From: Pseudomonas marincola
GTDB taxonomy: Bacteria; Pseudomonadota; Gammaproteobacteria; Pseudomonadales; Pseudomonadaceae
Assembly: GCF_900116605.1 (NCBI RefSeq)
Contig: NZ_FPBC01000017.1
Location: 35,970-99,969, forward strand
DNA length: 64,000 nt
Direction: 5' to 3'
In this document: positions 7,324 through 16,133 of the stretch, in pieces
How the letters are laid out: each line of letters opens with the position of its first letter
Position numbering within the stretch: position 1 is the first letter of the stretch
Program-made: the position numbers and the translations under genes
The notes under the pieces: model-generated
Databases searched by the model: none
What the model was told of the DNA's origin: nothing
Seen by the model: only the letters and a program-made list of their open reading frames with translations

Positions 7324-9603
7324 ATGCTACTTGCTACCGATCTTGATGGAACCTTTCTCGCTGGCGATCCCGAAGATCGTCTGAGCCTTTACCAGACCAT
7401 TGCCGCTCACCCGGAAATCAAACTGGCCTACGTTACCGGCCGCAGCCTTGAAGCGGTGCTGCCGCTGCTGGCAGACCCAACACTGCCAATGCCCGACTAT
7501 ATCATCGCCGATGTGGGCGGCAGCATTGTTTACGGTGATTCATTGCAACCGGTGCAACCGCTGCAGAACAACATCGACGCGCTCTGGCCCGGCGAAAGTC
7601 AGGTCGCCAGCGCCGTGGAAGGCTTTGCGCTGGAGCGTCAGGATGTTCCGCAAGTGCGTCGTTGCTCGTATTTCTGCAGCCCGGAAGAAGCGTCGAATCC
7701 AGCCTTGATCGAAGTAGCCGAGAAGCTCGGTTGCGACCTGCTCTACTCCGCCGAACGCTATCTCGACTTCCTGCCCAAGGGCGTCAACAAAGGCACCAGC
7801 CTTGAGGCGCTTGCCGACTGGCTGGAGCTGGAAGACGACCAGGTACTCGCCGCTGGCGATACGCTCAACGACCTGAGCATGCTCAGCACCCGTTTCAAGG
7901 GTGTGTGTGTTGGCCAGTCCGAATCAGCCCTGCTCGAATCAACGGCGCACCACTCACGCACGTTGCACGCCAACCGCAGCGGTTGCGGCGGCATTCTGCA
8001 AGCGTTTGCCCACTTCGGTTTCCTTGGCGAACACGGTATTGCCGCCGAGCGCCGTCAGGCCGCGCAGCCGGGCAAAGCCGAAATGGTCATGGTTTATCAC
8101 CGCCTGCCTTATGAGGAATACCGCGGCGCCGATGGCAAGTTACAGCGCCGTCGACCGACATCACCTAACGGTATTATCCCGACCCTGCTGAGTTTCTTTG
8201 GCGATGGTCGTCCCGGCTCCTGGGTGGCATGGGCCATCCATGAAGGCGATGAAGCAGACGCCTTTGAGACCCACACCACCGTAGACGCCGAGCGTTACCC
8301 AAAGCTCAAAGCGGCGCGTGTGGCGCTGACCAAGGAAGAGGTCGACATCTTCTACAAGCGCTTCTCCAAGGAAGCCTTCTGGCCGACGCTGCACACCTTC
8401 TGGGAGCGCGCACAGTTCCGCGAAGAGGACTGGGAAGTGTTCCTCAAGGTCAACCGTGCTTTCGCCGAGCGCACTGCACTGGAAGCCGCAGAAGGCGCCA
8501 CCGTGTGGCTGCACGACTACAACTTGTGGATGGTGCCCGGCTACTTGCGTGAGTTGCGCCCCGACCTGCGCATCGCCTTCTTCCACCACACCTACTTCCC
8601 GTCAGCAGACGTGTTCAACGTGCTGCCATGGCGCCGCGAAATCATTGGCAGCTTGCTGCAGTGCGATTACATCGGCTTCCACATTCCGCGTCAGGTTGAG
8701 AACTTCGTTGATGTGGCGCGCGGGGTAACGCCGCTGCAGACCGTCAGCCGGCAAAATTGTGCGCCGCGCTTCATCACCTATGGTTGCGCCGTGGGCCTTG
8801 AGCGCATGACCACTGCCGTGGATACCGGCAGCCGCACCGTCAAGCTTGGCGCGCATCCGGTGGGTCTGGACATCGACCGGGTACGTACGGCGCTCGAAAG
8901 CCCGAAAATTCGTGAAATGATGGATCGTCTGCGCGAAGAGCTGGTGGGTGTGAAGCTGATCCTCTCGGTAGAACGCCTCGACTACACCAAAGGCATTCTG
9001 GAAAAGCTCCAGGCTTATGAGCGCATGCTCGACGAGAACCCTGAACTGCTCGGCAAGGTGACGCTGGTCACGGTATGCGTGCCGGCAGCCAAGGAAATGA
9101 CCATTTACGATGAGTTGCAGTCCCAGATCGAGCAAGCCGTCGGCCGGATCAACGGACGCTTTGCGCGCATCGGCTGGACCCCTTTGCAGTTCTTCTTCCG
9201 CAGCTTGCCGTTCGAGGAAGTCAGCGCCTGGTACGCCATGGCCGACGTGATGTGGATTACCCCACTGCGCGACGGGCTGAATCTGGTCGCCAAGGAGTTT
9301 GTCGCAGCGCAGGGCTTGCTGGGCGGTTGCGGCGTGTTGGTGCTGTCGGAGTTTGCCGGTGCGGCCGCCGAACTCAAAGGCGCGCTGCTGACCAACCCGC
9401 ACGACCCGAAAGATTTGGCACAAACCTGTTACTGGGCGCTCAACCTGCCCAAGACAGAAGCTCAGGCGCGCCTGCGCGAGCTGTTCGATATCGTCAGCTA
9501 CAACGACATTCGTCGCTGGGGTGACGAGTTCCTCGCAGCGGTTGCCGATGAGCCGCAGCAGCCGGTAGACGCCGAACTGGCGCGTATCGGCATGGCCTCG
9601 TAA
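7324..9603 (+). CDS. ggpPS: Bifunctional glucosylglycerol-phosphate phosphatase/synthase
   Basis: A 759-residue fusion. The N-terminal HAD phosphatase (about 1-245) has DLDGT at 6-10 and a late GDTLNDLSML motif. The C-terminal GT20 domain follows from about 255, with VWLHDYNLWMVPGYLR, the FFHHTYFPSADVF segment, ERLDYTKGI and PLRDGLNLVAKEFVA. In E. coli OtsA the middle segment reads FLHIPFP; here it resembles GgpS. This domain order matches GgpPS, which makes glucosylglycerol-3-phosphate from ADP-glucose and glycerol-3-phosphate and then dephosphorylates it to the osmolyte glucosylglycerol. The ATG at 7324 has an AGGGAG site; an upstream in-frame start at 7279 would add 15 unrelated residues. 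A trehalose-6-phosphate synthase is the main alternative. Confidence 0.85.
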   Translation: MLLATDLDGTFLAGDPEDRLSLYQTIAAHPEIKLAYVTGRSLEAVLPLLADPTLPMPDYIIADVGGSIVYGDSLQPVQPLQNNIDALWPGESQVASAVEGFALERQDVPQVRRCSYFCSPEEASNPALIEVAEKLGCDLLYSAERYLDFLPKGVNKGTSLEALADWLELEDDQVLAAGDTLNDLSMLSTRFKGVCVGQSESALLESTAHHSRTLHANRSGCGGILQAFAHFGFLGEHGIAAERRQAAQPGKAEMVMVYHRLPYEEYRGADGKLQRRRPTSPNGIIPTLLSFFGDGRPGSWVAWAIHEGDEADAFETHTTVDAERYPKLKAARVALTKEEVDIFYKRFSKEAFWPTLHTFWERAQFREEDWEVFLKVNRAFAERTALEAAEGATVWLHDYNLWMVPGYLRELRPDLRIAFFHHTYFPSADVFNVLPWRREIIGSLLQCDYIGFHIPRQVENFVDVARGVTPLQTVSRQNCAPRFITYGCAVGLERMTTAVDTGSRTVKLGAHPVGLDIDRVRTALESPKIREMMDRLREELVGVKLILSVERLDYTKGILEKLQAYERMLDENPELLGKVTLVTVCVPAAKEMTIYDELQSQIEQAVGRINGRFARIGWTPLQFFFRSLPFEEVSAWYAMADVMWITPLRDGLNLVAKEFVAAQGLLGGCGVLVLSEFAGAAAELKGALLTNPHDPKDLAQTCYWALNLPKTEAQARLRELFDIVSYNDIRRWGDEFLAAVADEPQQPVDAELARIGMAS

Positions 9604-9613
9604 GACCCGCCAA

Positions 9614-9651
9614 ATTGCCGTGTAGCTCGTTCAGGCGGGCTGCACGGCAAT
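9614..9651. terminator. Hairpin between convergent ggpPS and VOC gene
   Basis: Perfect 9-bp arms ATTGCCGTG and CACGGCAAT lie between the two convergent stop codons. Without a T-tract on either side, it is a possible bidirectional terminator. Confidence 0.4.
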
Positions 9652-9674
9652 CAGCTGGTTAGCCCCGACGCGAA

Positions 9675-10091
9675 TCAGGCGTCATCTTTTTCGCAGTTGA
9701 TCAGCCAGGAAACACCGAAGCGATCGACCAGCGAGCCGAAGCGCACCGCCCAGAACGTTTGCGCCAGCGGCATTTCCACCGTGCCCTGTTCAGACAACGT
9801 ATCAAATACCCGCTGCGCCTCGCTAATGCTCGCGACATTGAGCGTGATCGAGCAGCCTTTCATGCCAGAAAATGGCTCTGCCGACGCGGTATCCGACGCC
9901 ATTAGCAGCTGACCATCAACCTCAAGGCAGACATGCATCACCCGATCCAGAAACGGCTCGGGCATCTCTGCACATTCAGGGGTTTCGCGGTAGCGCATCA
10001 GCGTCTTGATTTCGCCCTTGAGGACCTTGGCATACAACTGAAACGCGGCTTCTGCCTGGCCATCAAACATCAGGTAGGGATTTATTTTCAT
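9675..10091 (-). CDS. VOC superfamily protein (PhnB/DUF1428-like)
   Basis: A 138-residue vicinal-oxygen-chelate fold protein that starts MKINPYLMFDGQAEAAFQLY, typical of PhnB-like small VOC proteins. Such proteins are generally of unknown role. The conserved C-terminal FGSLVDRFGVSWLIN motif is present. It is followed upstream, on the same strand, by a YciI-type gene with a 29-base gap; this pair is common in bacteria and is often linked to small-molecule detoxification or ECF sigma factors, though none is seen here. Confidence 0.8.
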   Translation of the reverse strand: MKINPYLMFDGQAEAAFQLYAKVLKGEIKTLMRYRETPECAEMPEPFLDRVMHVCLEVDGQLLMASDTASAEPFSGMKGCSITLNVASISEAQRVFDTLSEQGTVEMPLAQTFWAVRFGSLVDRFGVSWLINCEKDDA

Positions 10092-10120
10092 GATCGACTC
10101 CCGCCAATTAAGGCGCTCAC

Positions 10121-10540
10121 CTAATCTGCCAGTCGCGCCCGCAACTGGGCTTCCTGCTCACGCAAGGGATCATCGAAAGCCGCGCCGAAATCATCGTCTT
10201 CAAGGATCTGGCGAATTTCGATGTCACTGTCACTGATCATCGGGTTTGGGCAGCGCTTGACCCACTCGATCGCCTCATCCAATGAGTCGACGCGAAAAAT
10301 CCAGAAGCCCGCGACCAGATCATTTGGCGAGCCGAATGGTCCATGGACCACCTCACGGGAAGCACCACTGAAACGCACACGGGCACCATGCCGGCTGGCT
10401 TTCAATCCCTCACCCGAGACCAGCACACCGGCCTCGACCAACGCCTCGTTATACCGACCCATTTCGGTGAGAAGCTCGCGAGTGGGCATGATGCCCGCCT
10501 CGGTTTCAGGGCTCGCCTTGACCATAACCATAAAGCGCAT
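10121..10540 (-). CDS. YciI/DGPF-domain protein
   Basis: A 139-residue YciI-like protein with the characteristic N-terminus MRFMVMVKASPETEAG and the conserved VVHGPFGSPNDLVAGFWIFRVDSLDEAIEWVKRCP segment around 65-100. The ATG at 10540 is preceded by GGAG; a TTG six bases upstream is less likely. It lies 29 bases upstream of the VOC gene, so the two are probably cotranscribed. In other bacteria DGPF proteins often accompany ECF sigma factors. The biochemical role is unknown. Confidence 0.8.
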   Translation of the reverse strand: MRFMVMVKASPETEAGIMPTRELLTEMGRYNEALVEAGVLVSGEGLKASRHGARVRFSGASREVVHGPFGSPNDLVAGFWIFRVDSLDEAIEWVKRCPNPMISDSDIEIRQILEDDDFGAAFDDPLREQEAQLRARLAD

Positions 10541-10643
10541 AATCAAACTCCATCCGGGTATTCGATATTGCTACCAACAGCACGGGCCGCCCATGACACA
10601 AAGCAACTGAAGAGTTGATAGCCAAGGATAAAATTCTAGTCAT

Positions 10644-10677
10644 AAAAAAACACCCGGCGAGTGCACGGGTGTTTTTT
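10644..10677 (-). terminator. Intrinsic terminator of the lipoprotein gene
   Basis: The inverted repeat AAAAAACACCCG / CGGGTGTTTTTT gives a strong stem with an A/T tract on both sides. It lies 26 bases after the lipoprotein stop on the minus strand. Confidence 0.85.
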
Positions 10678-10702
10678 AGATAGATGGCCAGAGTGTGGGC
10701 GA

Positions 10703-11143
10703 TCAGGGCGCCTCAGCTTCTGCCTGAACTTCTACCTTGCGGATATCGAACCCGCCTTTGTTTTCACTGACGATGCGAAACTCCTGAGACTGACCTTTCT
10801 CGACCCGCACCTTGAGTTCGCGCTCAAGACGGCCGTTGTTGCAGAGGAACTCGCCCTGCTCGTCGATGGCGATGCCGAGGATGTGATTGCCGGGCGAAAC
10901 ATTGAACCGTGCGGATTCGCCTACGGCAATGCGCGCGGCGACGCTGCGGTCAACCTTGACGGCAATGTAGCAGCCACCGCCCATGAAACCGTAATCCCGA
11001 TTGACCACCAGCTCACCGGTGTTCTCCCCCGGCTGCTGAAACGCGAGGAAGCGATCTTCAGCAATAGGCTTGACCTTCTCGGCGGGAACAGATGAACAAC
11101 CAACCATAACGAGTGGTAACAACATCGCAACGATCAAGCGCAT
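10703..11143 (-). CDS. Putative lipoprotein, function unknown
   Basis: A 146-residue protein with a type II signal peptide: MRLIVAMLLPLVMVGCSS gives a lipobox with Cys16. The mature part has a YGFMGGGCYIAVKVDRSVAARI segment and a predicted beta-rich body resembling small Pseudomonas lipoproteins of the DUF2846-like kind, which bind or present unknown ligands at the outer membrane. The start has GGAGG nine bases upstream. It is monocistronic, with its own strong terminator. No function is assigned. Confidence 0.75.
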   Translation of the reverse strand: MRLIVAMLLPLVMVGCSSVPAEKVKPIAEDRFLAFQQPGENTGELVVNRDYGFMGGGCYIAVKVDRSVAARIAVGESARFNVSPGNHILGIAIDEQGEFLCNNGRLERELKVRVEKGQSQEFRIVSENKGGFDIRKVEVQAEAEAP

Positions 11144-11278
11144 ATAAATCCTCCATGAGTGAGATACAGCTGGCCAACACTATGCCACTACTGCGAGACG
11201 CGGCTCAATCAAAGCTGGCACATCTGTAACAAACCGTTGCAATCAACCGCCAAACTTGCAAGGTGGCTTTGCACTTCA

Positions 11279-11950
11279 CTAGTCGAGCAAGCGTAACGCC
11301 TCAGCGCTGCTTTGGCTGACCTGAGCCCAGTCGCCCTGCGCTATCCACTCTTTATTCAGCATCCAGGTTCCACCCACACACATGACATTTGGCTGCTCGA
11401 TATAGCTGCGAACATTGGCCGGGCTCACGCCCCCTGTCGGGCAAAAACGCGCGGCGGCGAAAGGCCCGCCCAACGACTTGAGCGCCGCCACGCCGCCGCA
11501 CACCTCGGCCGGAAAAAGCTTGAAACGCCGATAGCCAAGGCCGTAGCCGAGCATCAACTCAGAGGCCGTGGCGATGCCTGGCAGCAATGGCACGGCACTG
11601 TGCATCGCGAACTTGAGCACCTCTTCAGTCGAGCCCGGCGTGACGATAAATTGCGCGCCCGCCTGCTCAGCGGCACTAAAGGTGGCGGCGTCCAGCACCG
11701 TGCCGGCGCCAACACACAACTCCGGGCGCTGCTTGCGCAGCAACTCGATAGCGGCCAGGCCGTGTTCGGAGCGCAGCGTCACTTCCAGCACCGTCAAACC
11801 GCCTGCGGCCAATGCATCGGCCAGCGGCAGAATATCGGCTTCACGGGCAATCGTGATCACCGGCATGATCCGCGCCTGCGCGCAGATCCGATCAAGCCGG
11901 GCAGTCTTTTCAGCCATGTGCTGCTGTAACTGTTGTTCGGTCATAGACAT
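11279..11950 (-). CDS. eda: 2-dehydro-3-deoxyphosphogluconate (KDPG) aldolase
   Basis: A 223-residue KDPG/KHG aldolase that cleaves KDPG to pyruvate and glyceraldehyde-3-phosphate, the last step of the Entner-Doudoroff pathway. The Schiff-base lysine lies in RRFKLFPAEVCGG at about 148, the base in VLEVTLRSEHGL at about 57, and the phosphate-binding CPTGGVSPANV follows. It is the third gene of zwf-pgl-eda, 12 bases after pgl. A second in-frame ATG (residue 3) is an equally possible start. It is probably repressed by HexR through the zwf promoter. Confidence 0.97.
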   Translation of the reverse strand: MSMTEQQLQQHMAEKTARLDRICAQARIMPVITIAREADILPLADALAAGGLTVLEVTLRSEHGLAAIELLRKQRPELCVGAGTVLDAATFSAAEQAGAQFIVTPGSTEEVLKFAMHSAVPLLPGIATASELMLGYGLGYRRFKLFPAEVCGGVAALKSLGGPFAAARFCPTGGVSPANVRSYIEQPNVMCVGGTWMLNKEWIAQGDWAQVSQSSAEALRLLD

Positions 11951-11962
11951 GGAGGCGAATCC

Positions 11963-12685
11963 TTAGCCCTGCGGGCTCCAGTAAATTTGCAGTGGTGGCC
12001 GCATGAAAGCGCGCACGGGCATGGCAGAAGTAGCGTCAAGATCACTGACGACCTGTTGCAAGGTGTCGAGTTTGCCGGCCCCCTGCACCGCGAGGAACTG
12101 CGCATTGGCAGACGCCAGCAATGCATAGGTCATGCTGATGCGCTGATGCGGCACACCCGGCGCCAGCATCGGCACGCAGCGCGTGGTGTTGCCTGGCAGC
12201 AGGGCTTCATCGAGCTGAGGATTACCGGCAAACAGCGACGCACAATGGCCGTCATCGCCCATGCCCAGCACCAGCACATCAATCGGCGGCAAGTAGGCCA
12301 GCGCCTCATCAGCCAACTTTGCAGCCGCCTGTAACGTGGCTCCGCCATGATAGAGCCCGACAAAACGCGCCGCCGCGCATGGACCCTGAAGCAGATGCTT
12401 GCGCAGCAGGCCTTCGTTGCTGTCCGGATGGGTGACCGCCACCCAACGCTCATCCGCCAGACTGATAACGACCTTGGCCCAATCCAGCGGTTGTGTCGCC
12501 AGTGCTTCAAAGAAGGCAATCGGGCTGCGCCCGCCAGACACCACCAGCGTTGCCACACCGCGAGCCACAATTGCCTGGCGCAACGCATCGGCGACGCTGT
12601 GCGCCAGCGAAGTTGCCATTTGCTGAGGCTTTTTCAAACAATGAGCAATCACGCCTTCAGGCAACGCCAGCTCAGAGATCGCCAT
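11963..12685 (-). CDS. pgl: 6-phosphogluconolactonase
   Basis: A 240-residue DevB-type lactonase that hydrolyses 6-phosphogluconolactone to 6-phosphogluconate. Diagnostic segments are VVSGGRSP near 47, LADERWVA near 77, and LVLGMGDDGHCASLFAG near 137-153, holding the catalytic aspartate/histidine cluster. Its start lies inside the 3' end of zwf (14-base overlap) and eda follows, giving the standard pseudomonad zwf-pgl-eda operon. Confidence 0.96.
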   Translation of the reverse strand: MAISELALPEGVIAHCLKKPQQMATSLAHSVADALRQAIVARGVATLVVSGGRSPIAFFEALATQPLDWAKVVISLADERWVAVTHPDSNEGLLRKHLLQGPCAAARFVGLYHGGATLQAAAKLADEALAYLPPIDVLVLGMGDDGHCASLFAGNPQLDEALLPGNTTRCVPMLAPGVPHQRISMTYALLASANAQFLAVQGAGKLDTLQQVVSDLDATSAMPVRAFMRPPLQIYWSPQG

Positions 12686-14141
12686 ACCAGGACCTCCCGT
12701 CTCGGGCTATCAGATTAATCGAAGCCATTGGCCCCCAGGTTCCTGCTGCATAAGGTTTGGGTGTATCACCGAGCTTGTTCCAGCCGGCGACCAACTGATC
12801 ACACCATTGCCAGGCATGTTCAATTTCGTCTTTGCGAACAAACAGATTCTGGTTGCCGCGCATCACTTCCAGCAGCAAGCGCTCGTACGCATCCGGTATC
12901 CGCGCACTCGGATAGGTGTCGGAAAAACTCAACTGCAGCGGCCCGCTGCGCAACTGCATGCCCTTATCCAGCCCTTGATCCTTGGTCATCACTTGCAGCG
13001 AGATACCTTCATCCGGTTGCAAGCGAATGATCAGCCGGTTGCTGATCAGTGCACGCTGTTCTGGCGCAAAGATGTAGTGCGGCGGCTCTTTGAAATGGAT
13101 GACAATTTGCGAAAGCTTTTCCTGCATGCGCTTGCCGGTACGCAAGTAGAACGGCACGCCCGACCAGCGCCAGTTGCGAATATCTGCGCGCAGCGCAACA
13201 AAGGTTTCGGTGTTGCTGTGCGCGTTGGCGTTGTCTTCTTCCAGATAGCCGGGCACGGTTTTGTTGCCCGAGGTTCCGCCAATGTATTGGCCACGGACCA
13301 CGCGCTGGCTCAGCTGTTCCGGGCTGATAGATTCGAGCGCTTTGAGCACCTTGACCTTCTCGTCACGAATGCTGTCTGCCGAGAGGTCGCTCGGCGGGTC
13401 CATGGCGATCAGACAAAGCAATTGCAGCAGGTGATTCTGAATCATGTCGCGCAACTGCCCGGCCTTGTCGAAGTAACCCCAACGCCCTTCGATGCCCACC
13501 TTCTCGGCCACGGTGATTTCCACGTGGGAGATATGATTCTGGTTCCACTGGGTCTCGAACAGGCTATTGGCAAACCGCAGCGCAATCAGGTTTTGCACGG
13601 TCTCTTTGCCGAGGTAATGGTCTATCCGGTAAACCTGTGTCTCGGCAAAAAACTGCGCCACGGCGTCGTTGACCGCGCGTGATGATTGCAGGTCATGGCC
13701 AATCGGTTTCTCCAGCACCACGCGGGTAATGCCGGCCAAACCCAGGCGCGCCAGATTGGCACAGATGCCGCCGTAAACAGCAGCAGGCGTGGCGAAATAG
13801 GCAATCACCTGGCGGGCATCACGGGTAGCATCGGCGAAGGCGCGATAATCGTCTTCAACCAGAAAGTCCATGCGCAAATAGCGCAGGCGCGCCTCGAATC
13901 GAGCCATTACCGCATCATCATGCTCATTGGCCGGCACGTATTGGCGCAGCGCATCACTGATCAGCCCAAGGTAATGTTGCGGTTCTCCGGCATCACGGGC
14001 CAGCGCCAGAATCTGCGTGTCGCTGTTAAGCAACCCCGCCCGATCCAACTGGTAAAGCGCCGGATACAGCTTGCGGAGCGCAAGGTCACCCAGCGCACCA
14101 AACAGCGCGAAGGTGCAGCAGTCAACCGTAATGCTAGGCAT
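12672..14141 (-). CDS. zwf: Glucose-6-phosphate 1-dehydrogenase
   Basis: A 489-residue G6PDH that oxidises glucose-6-phosphate to the lactone, producing NAD(P)H. The nucleotide-binding GALGDLALRKLYPAL is near residue 15, EKPIGHDL near 145, and the active-site signature RIDHYLGKETVQN near 175. It is the first gene of zwf-pgl-eda, divergent from hexR across a 172-base gap with a HexR-like operator. The length is normal for the family. Confidence 0.98.
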   Translation of the reverse strand: MPSITVDCCTFALFGALGDLALRKLYPALYQLDRAGLLNSDTQILALARDAGEPQHYLGLISDALRQYVPANEHDDAVMARFEARLRYLRMDFLVEDDYRAFADATRDARQVIAYFATPAAVYGGICANLARLGLAGITRVVLEKPIGHDLQSSRAVNDAVAQFFAETQVYRIDHYLGKETVQNLIALRFANSLFETQWNQNHISHVEITVAEKVGIEGRWGYFDKAGQLRDMIQNHLLQLLCLIAMDPPSDLSADSIRDEKVKVLKALESISPEQLSQRVVRGQYIGGTSGNKTVPGYLEEDNANAHSNTETFVALRADIRNWRWSGVPFYLRTGKRMQEKLSQIVIHFKEPPHYIFAPEQRALISNRLIIRLQPDEGISLQVMTKDQGLDKGMQLRSGPLQLSFSDTYPSARIPDAYERLLLEVMRGNQNLFVRKDEIEHAWQWCDQLVAGWNKLGDTPKPYAAGTWGPMASINLIARDGRSWYGDL

Positions 14142-14206
14142 GATGTTAGTTCTTTTAACAATGAAACCTAGATTTAACCGCTACGACTGTTTTTTTCAAG
14201 GACTAA

Positions 14207-14225
14207 TGTAGTAATAAAAACAACA
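14207..14225. promoter_or_regulatory. Putative HexR operator between zwf and hexR
   Basis: TGTAGT-N7-ACAACA approximates the published pseudomonad HexR pseudopalindrome TTGT-N7/8-ACAA. It lies 66 bases upstream of zwf and 89 bases upstream of hexR, so it could serve both. A related TAGT-N6-ACAACA element lies in the edd/gap gap. Confidence 0.55.
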
Positions 14226-14313
14226 TATCTCAGCTACACTAGGTTGATGTGGCCGCAACGCATGGGCGCCAGTACGATAGCCCTGCACTTTATCGACCGA
14301 ATAAGGAATAAAA

Positions 14314-15183
14314 ATGGATCGTGCGCGTAATCTTCTGGAGCAAATCCAGGGCCGCCTCGACACGCTGAGCAAGGCGGAACGCAAGGTCGCCGAAGTCATT
14401 TTGCGCAACCCGCAGCAGGCCACTCGCCTGAGCATAGCTGCGCTGGCGCAAACCGCTGAGGTCAGCGAACCGACAGTCAATCGCTTCTGCCGTTCGTTCG
14501 GGGTTAACGGCTATCCGGAACTGAAAATGCAATTGGCCCAAAGCCTCGCCAGCGGCGCGGCTTATGTCAGCCGTGCAGTCGAGGCCAGTGACGGGCCGGA
14601 TGCCTACACCCGCAAGATTTTTGGCAGTGCGATCGCCTCACTCGACAGCGCCTGCCAATCACTTGATCCGCAACTGATCAGCCGCGCGGTGGATATGATG
14701 ATCCAGGCCCGGCAGATTCACTTTTTCGGCCTCGGCGCCTCGGCGCCTGTCGCACTCGACGCCCAACACAAATTCTTCCGCTTCAATCTGGCAGTCAGCG
14801 CCCACGCCGACGTGCTGATGCAGCGCATGCTGGCGTCGGTCGCGCACACCGGTGAGCTGTTCGTGATTATTTCCTACACCGGGCGCACCCGCGAACTGGT
14901 CGAAGTCGCACGCATTGCCCGTCAAAATGGCGCATCGGTACTGGCGCTTACCGCAGCCGGTTCACCACTGGCCAAAGCCAGCTCACTGAGCGTGGACATT
15001 CCCCTGCCGGAAGACACCGACATCTACATGCCGATGACCTCGCGCATCATCCAGCTGACCGTTCTTGATGTGCTGGCGACGGGCGTAACCCTACGCCGTG
15101 GCGTGGATTTCCAGCCGCACCTGCGCAAGATCAAGGAGAGCCTTAACGACAGTCGTTATCCGGTCGACAGCGACATCGACTAA
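14314..15183 (+). CDS. hexR: HexR, RpiR-family repressor of hexose catabolism
   Basis: A 289-residue RpiR-family regulator. An N-terminal helix-turn-helix (about 1-80, including SVAALAQTAEVSEPTVNRFCR-like residues) is followed by a SIS sugar-phosphate-binding domain (about 120-255, with GLGASAPVALDAQHKFFR and ISYTGRTRELVEVA). HexR homologues repress zwf, edd and gap promoters and release on binding KDPG. It is divergent from zwf and convergent with glk; the stop codons overlap by four bases. Confidence 0.95.
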   Translation: MDRARNLLEQIQGRLDTLSKAERKVAEVILRNPQQATRLSIAALAQTAEVSEPTVNRFCRSFGVNGYPELKMQLAQSLASGAAYVSRAVEASDGPDAYTRKIFGSAIASLDSACQSLDPQLISRAVDMMIQARQIHFFGLGASAPVALDAQHKFFRFNLAVSAHADVLMQRMLASVAHTGELFVIISYTGRTRELVEVARIARQNGASVLALTAAGSPLAKASSLSVDIPLPEDTDIYMPMTSRIIQLTVLDVLATGVTLRRGVDFQPHLRKIKESLNDSRYPVDSDID

Positions 15184-16133
15184 CCGGCCTGCTGTAACGC
15201 CACACCCGCGCCCAACAAGCCCGGGTATGGCGCGGTTACCAGCCACACCGGAACATCCGCCAGATAATCTCCCATCGCGCCTTTGTCGGCGAAGGCAGCC
15301 GCAAAGCCGCTGCGTAAGAAGAAGTCGGCAAATCTCGGCACCATTCCGCCAACGATATACACGCCACCGCGCGCGCCCAAGCTCAACGCATGGTTTCCCG
15401 CCACGCGGCCCAGCCACACGCAGAACTGCTCTAGCGCCTTCGCTGCCAGCGATTCGCCCTGCAACGCCGCTGCACAGATTTGCGCGGCATTTGCGTGCTG
15501 CGCCGGCTGACCATTGCGCTGACAAACCGCCGCGTACAGCGCCAGCAACCCTGCGCCGCTCAATACATCTTCGGCCTGCACAGCCCCAAATTGCCGGTGC
15601 AGCAGCAACCAAAGCTCAGCCTCGGACTCACTGCCAATCGGCAAGTCGACATGCCCGCCCTCACCCGGCAACGCCTGCCACTCGCCTGCGCCATTAGGCA
15701 ACAGATTCGCCGCGCCCAAGCCTGTACCCGGACCCATTACCACAACCGGGCGATCAGCCTGCGGATGACCAGCGCGCACCGCCAGCCGCTCATTCGGCTC
15801 GAGCAACATAACGCCGAGCGCGGTGGCGGCGAAGTCATTAATCAGCAATAACCGCTCGATTTGCAGCGCCCGGCAAAATGCATCGCGGTGGATTCGCCAG
15901 TGGTTATTGGTGAACTGAAAGTCGCCATCACTTACCGGCCCGGCGCAAGCCAGGCACACGGCACTGCCCGCACCCAGAGACAAACCGGCTCGCTCAAGGT
16001 AAGCCGCCAGCGCAGACTCGGGGCTGGAGTAATCCGCTGTCGCCAGCACCTCGATCTGCTCAAGGCCGTTGTCGCGCCACACGGCGAAACGCGCATGCGT
16101 ACCGCCAATGTCGCCGACAATTGCCACTGTCAC
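15180..16133 (-). CDS. glk: Glucokinase
   Basis: A 317-residue bacterial Glk-family glucokinase that phosphorylates intracellular glucose with ATP. The phosphate-binding VGDIGGTHARFAVW is at 5-18, LINDFAATALG near 96, and VMGPGTGLGAANLL near 132. It starts inside the last codons of edd (ATGA-type four-base overlap), so edd-glk are translationally coupled. In other pseudomonads gltR/gltS and transporter genes follow glk; here hexR follows, convergent and overlapping at the stop codons. Confidence 0.96.
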   Translation of the reverse strand: MTVAIVGDIGGTHARFAVWRDNGLEQIEVLATADYSSPESALAAYLERAGLSLGAGSAVCLACAGPVSDGDFQFTNNHWRIHRDAFCRALQIERLLLINDFAATALGVMLLEPNERLAVRAGHPQADRPVVVMGPGTGLGAANLLPNGAGEWQALPGEGGHVDLPIGSESEAELWLLLHRQFGAVQAEDVLSGAGLLALYAAVCQRNGQPAQHANAAQICAAALQGESLAAKALEQFCVWLGRVAGNHALSLGARGGVYIVGGMVPRFADFFLRSGFAAAFADKGAMGDYLADVPVWLVTAPYPGLLGAGVALQQAG

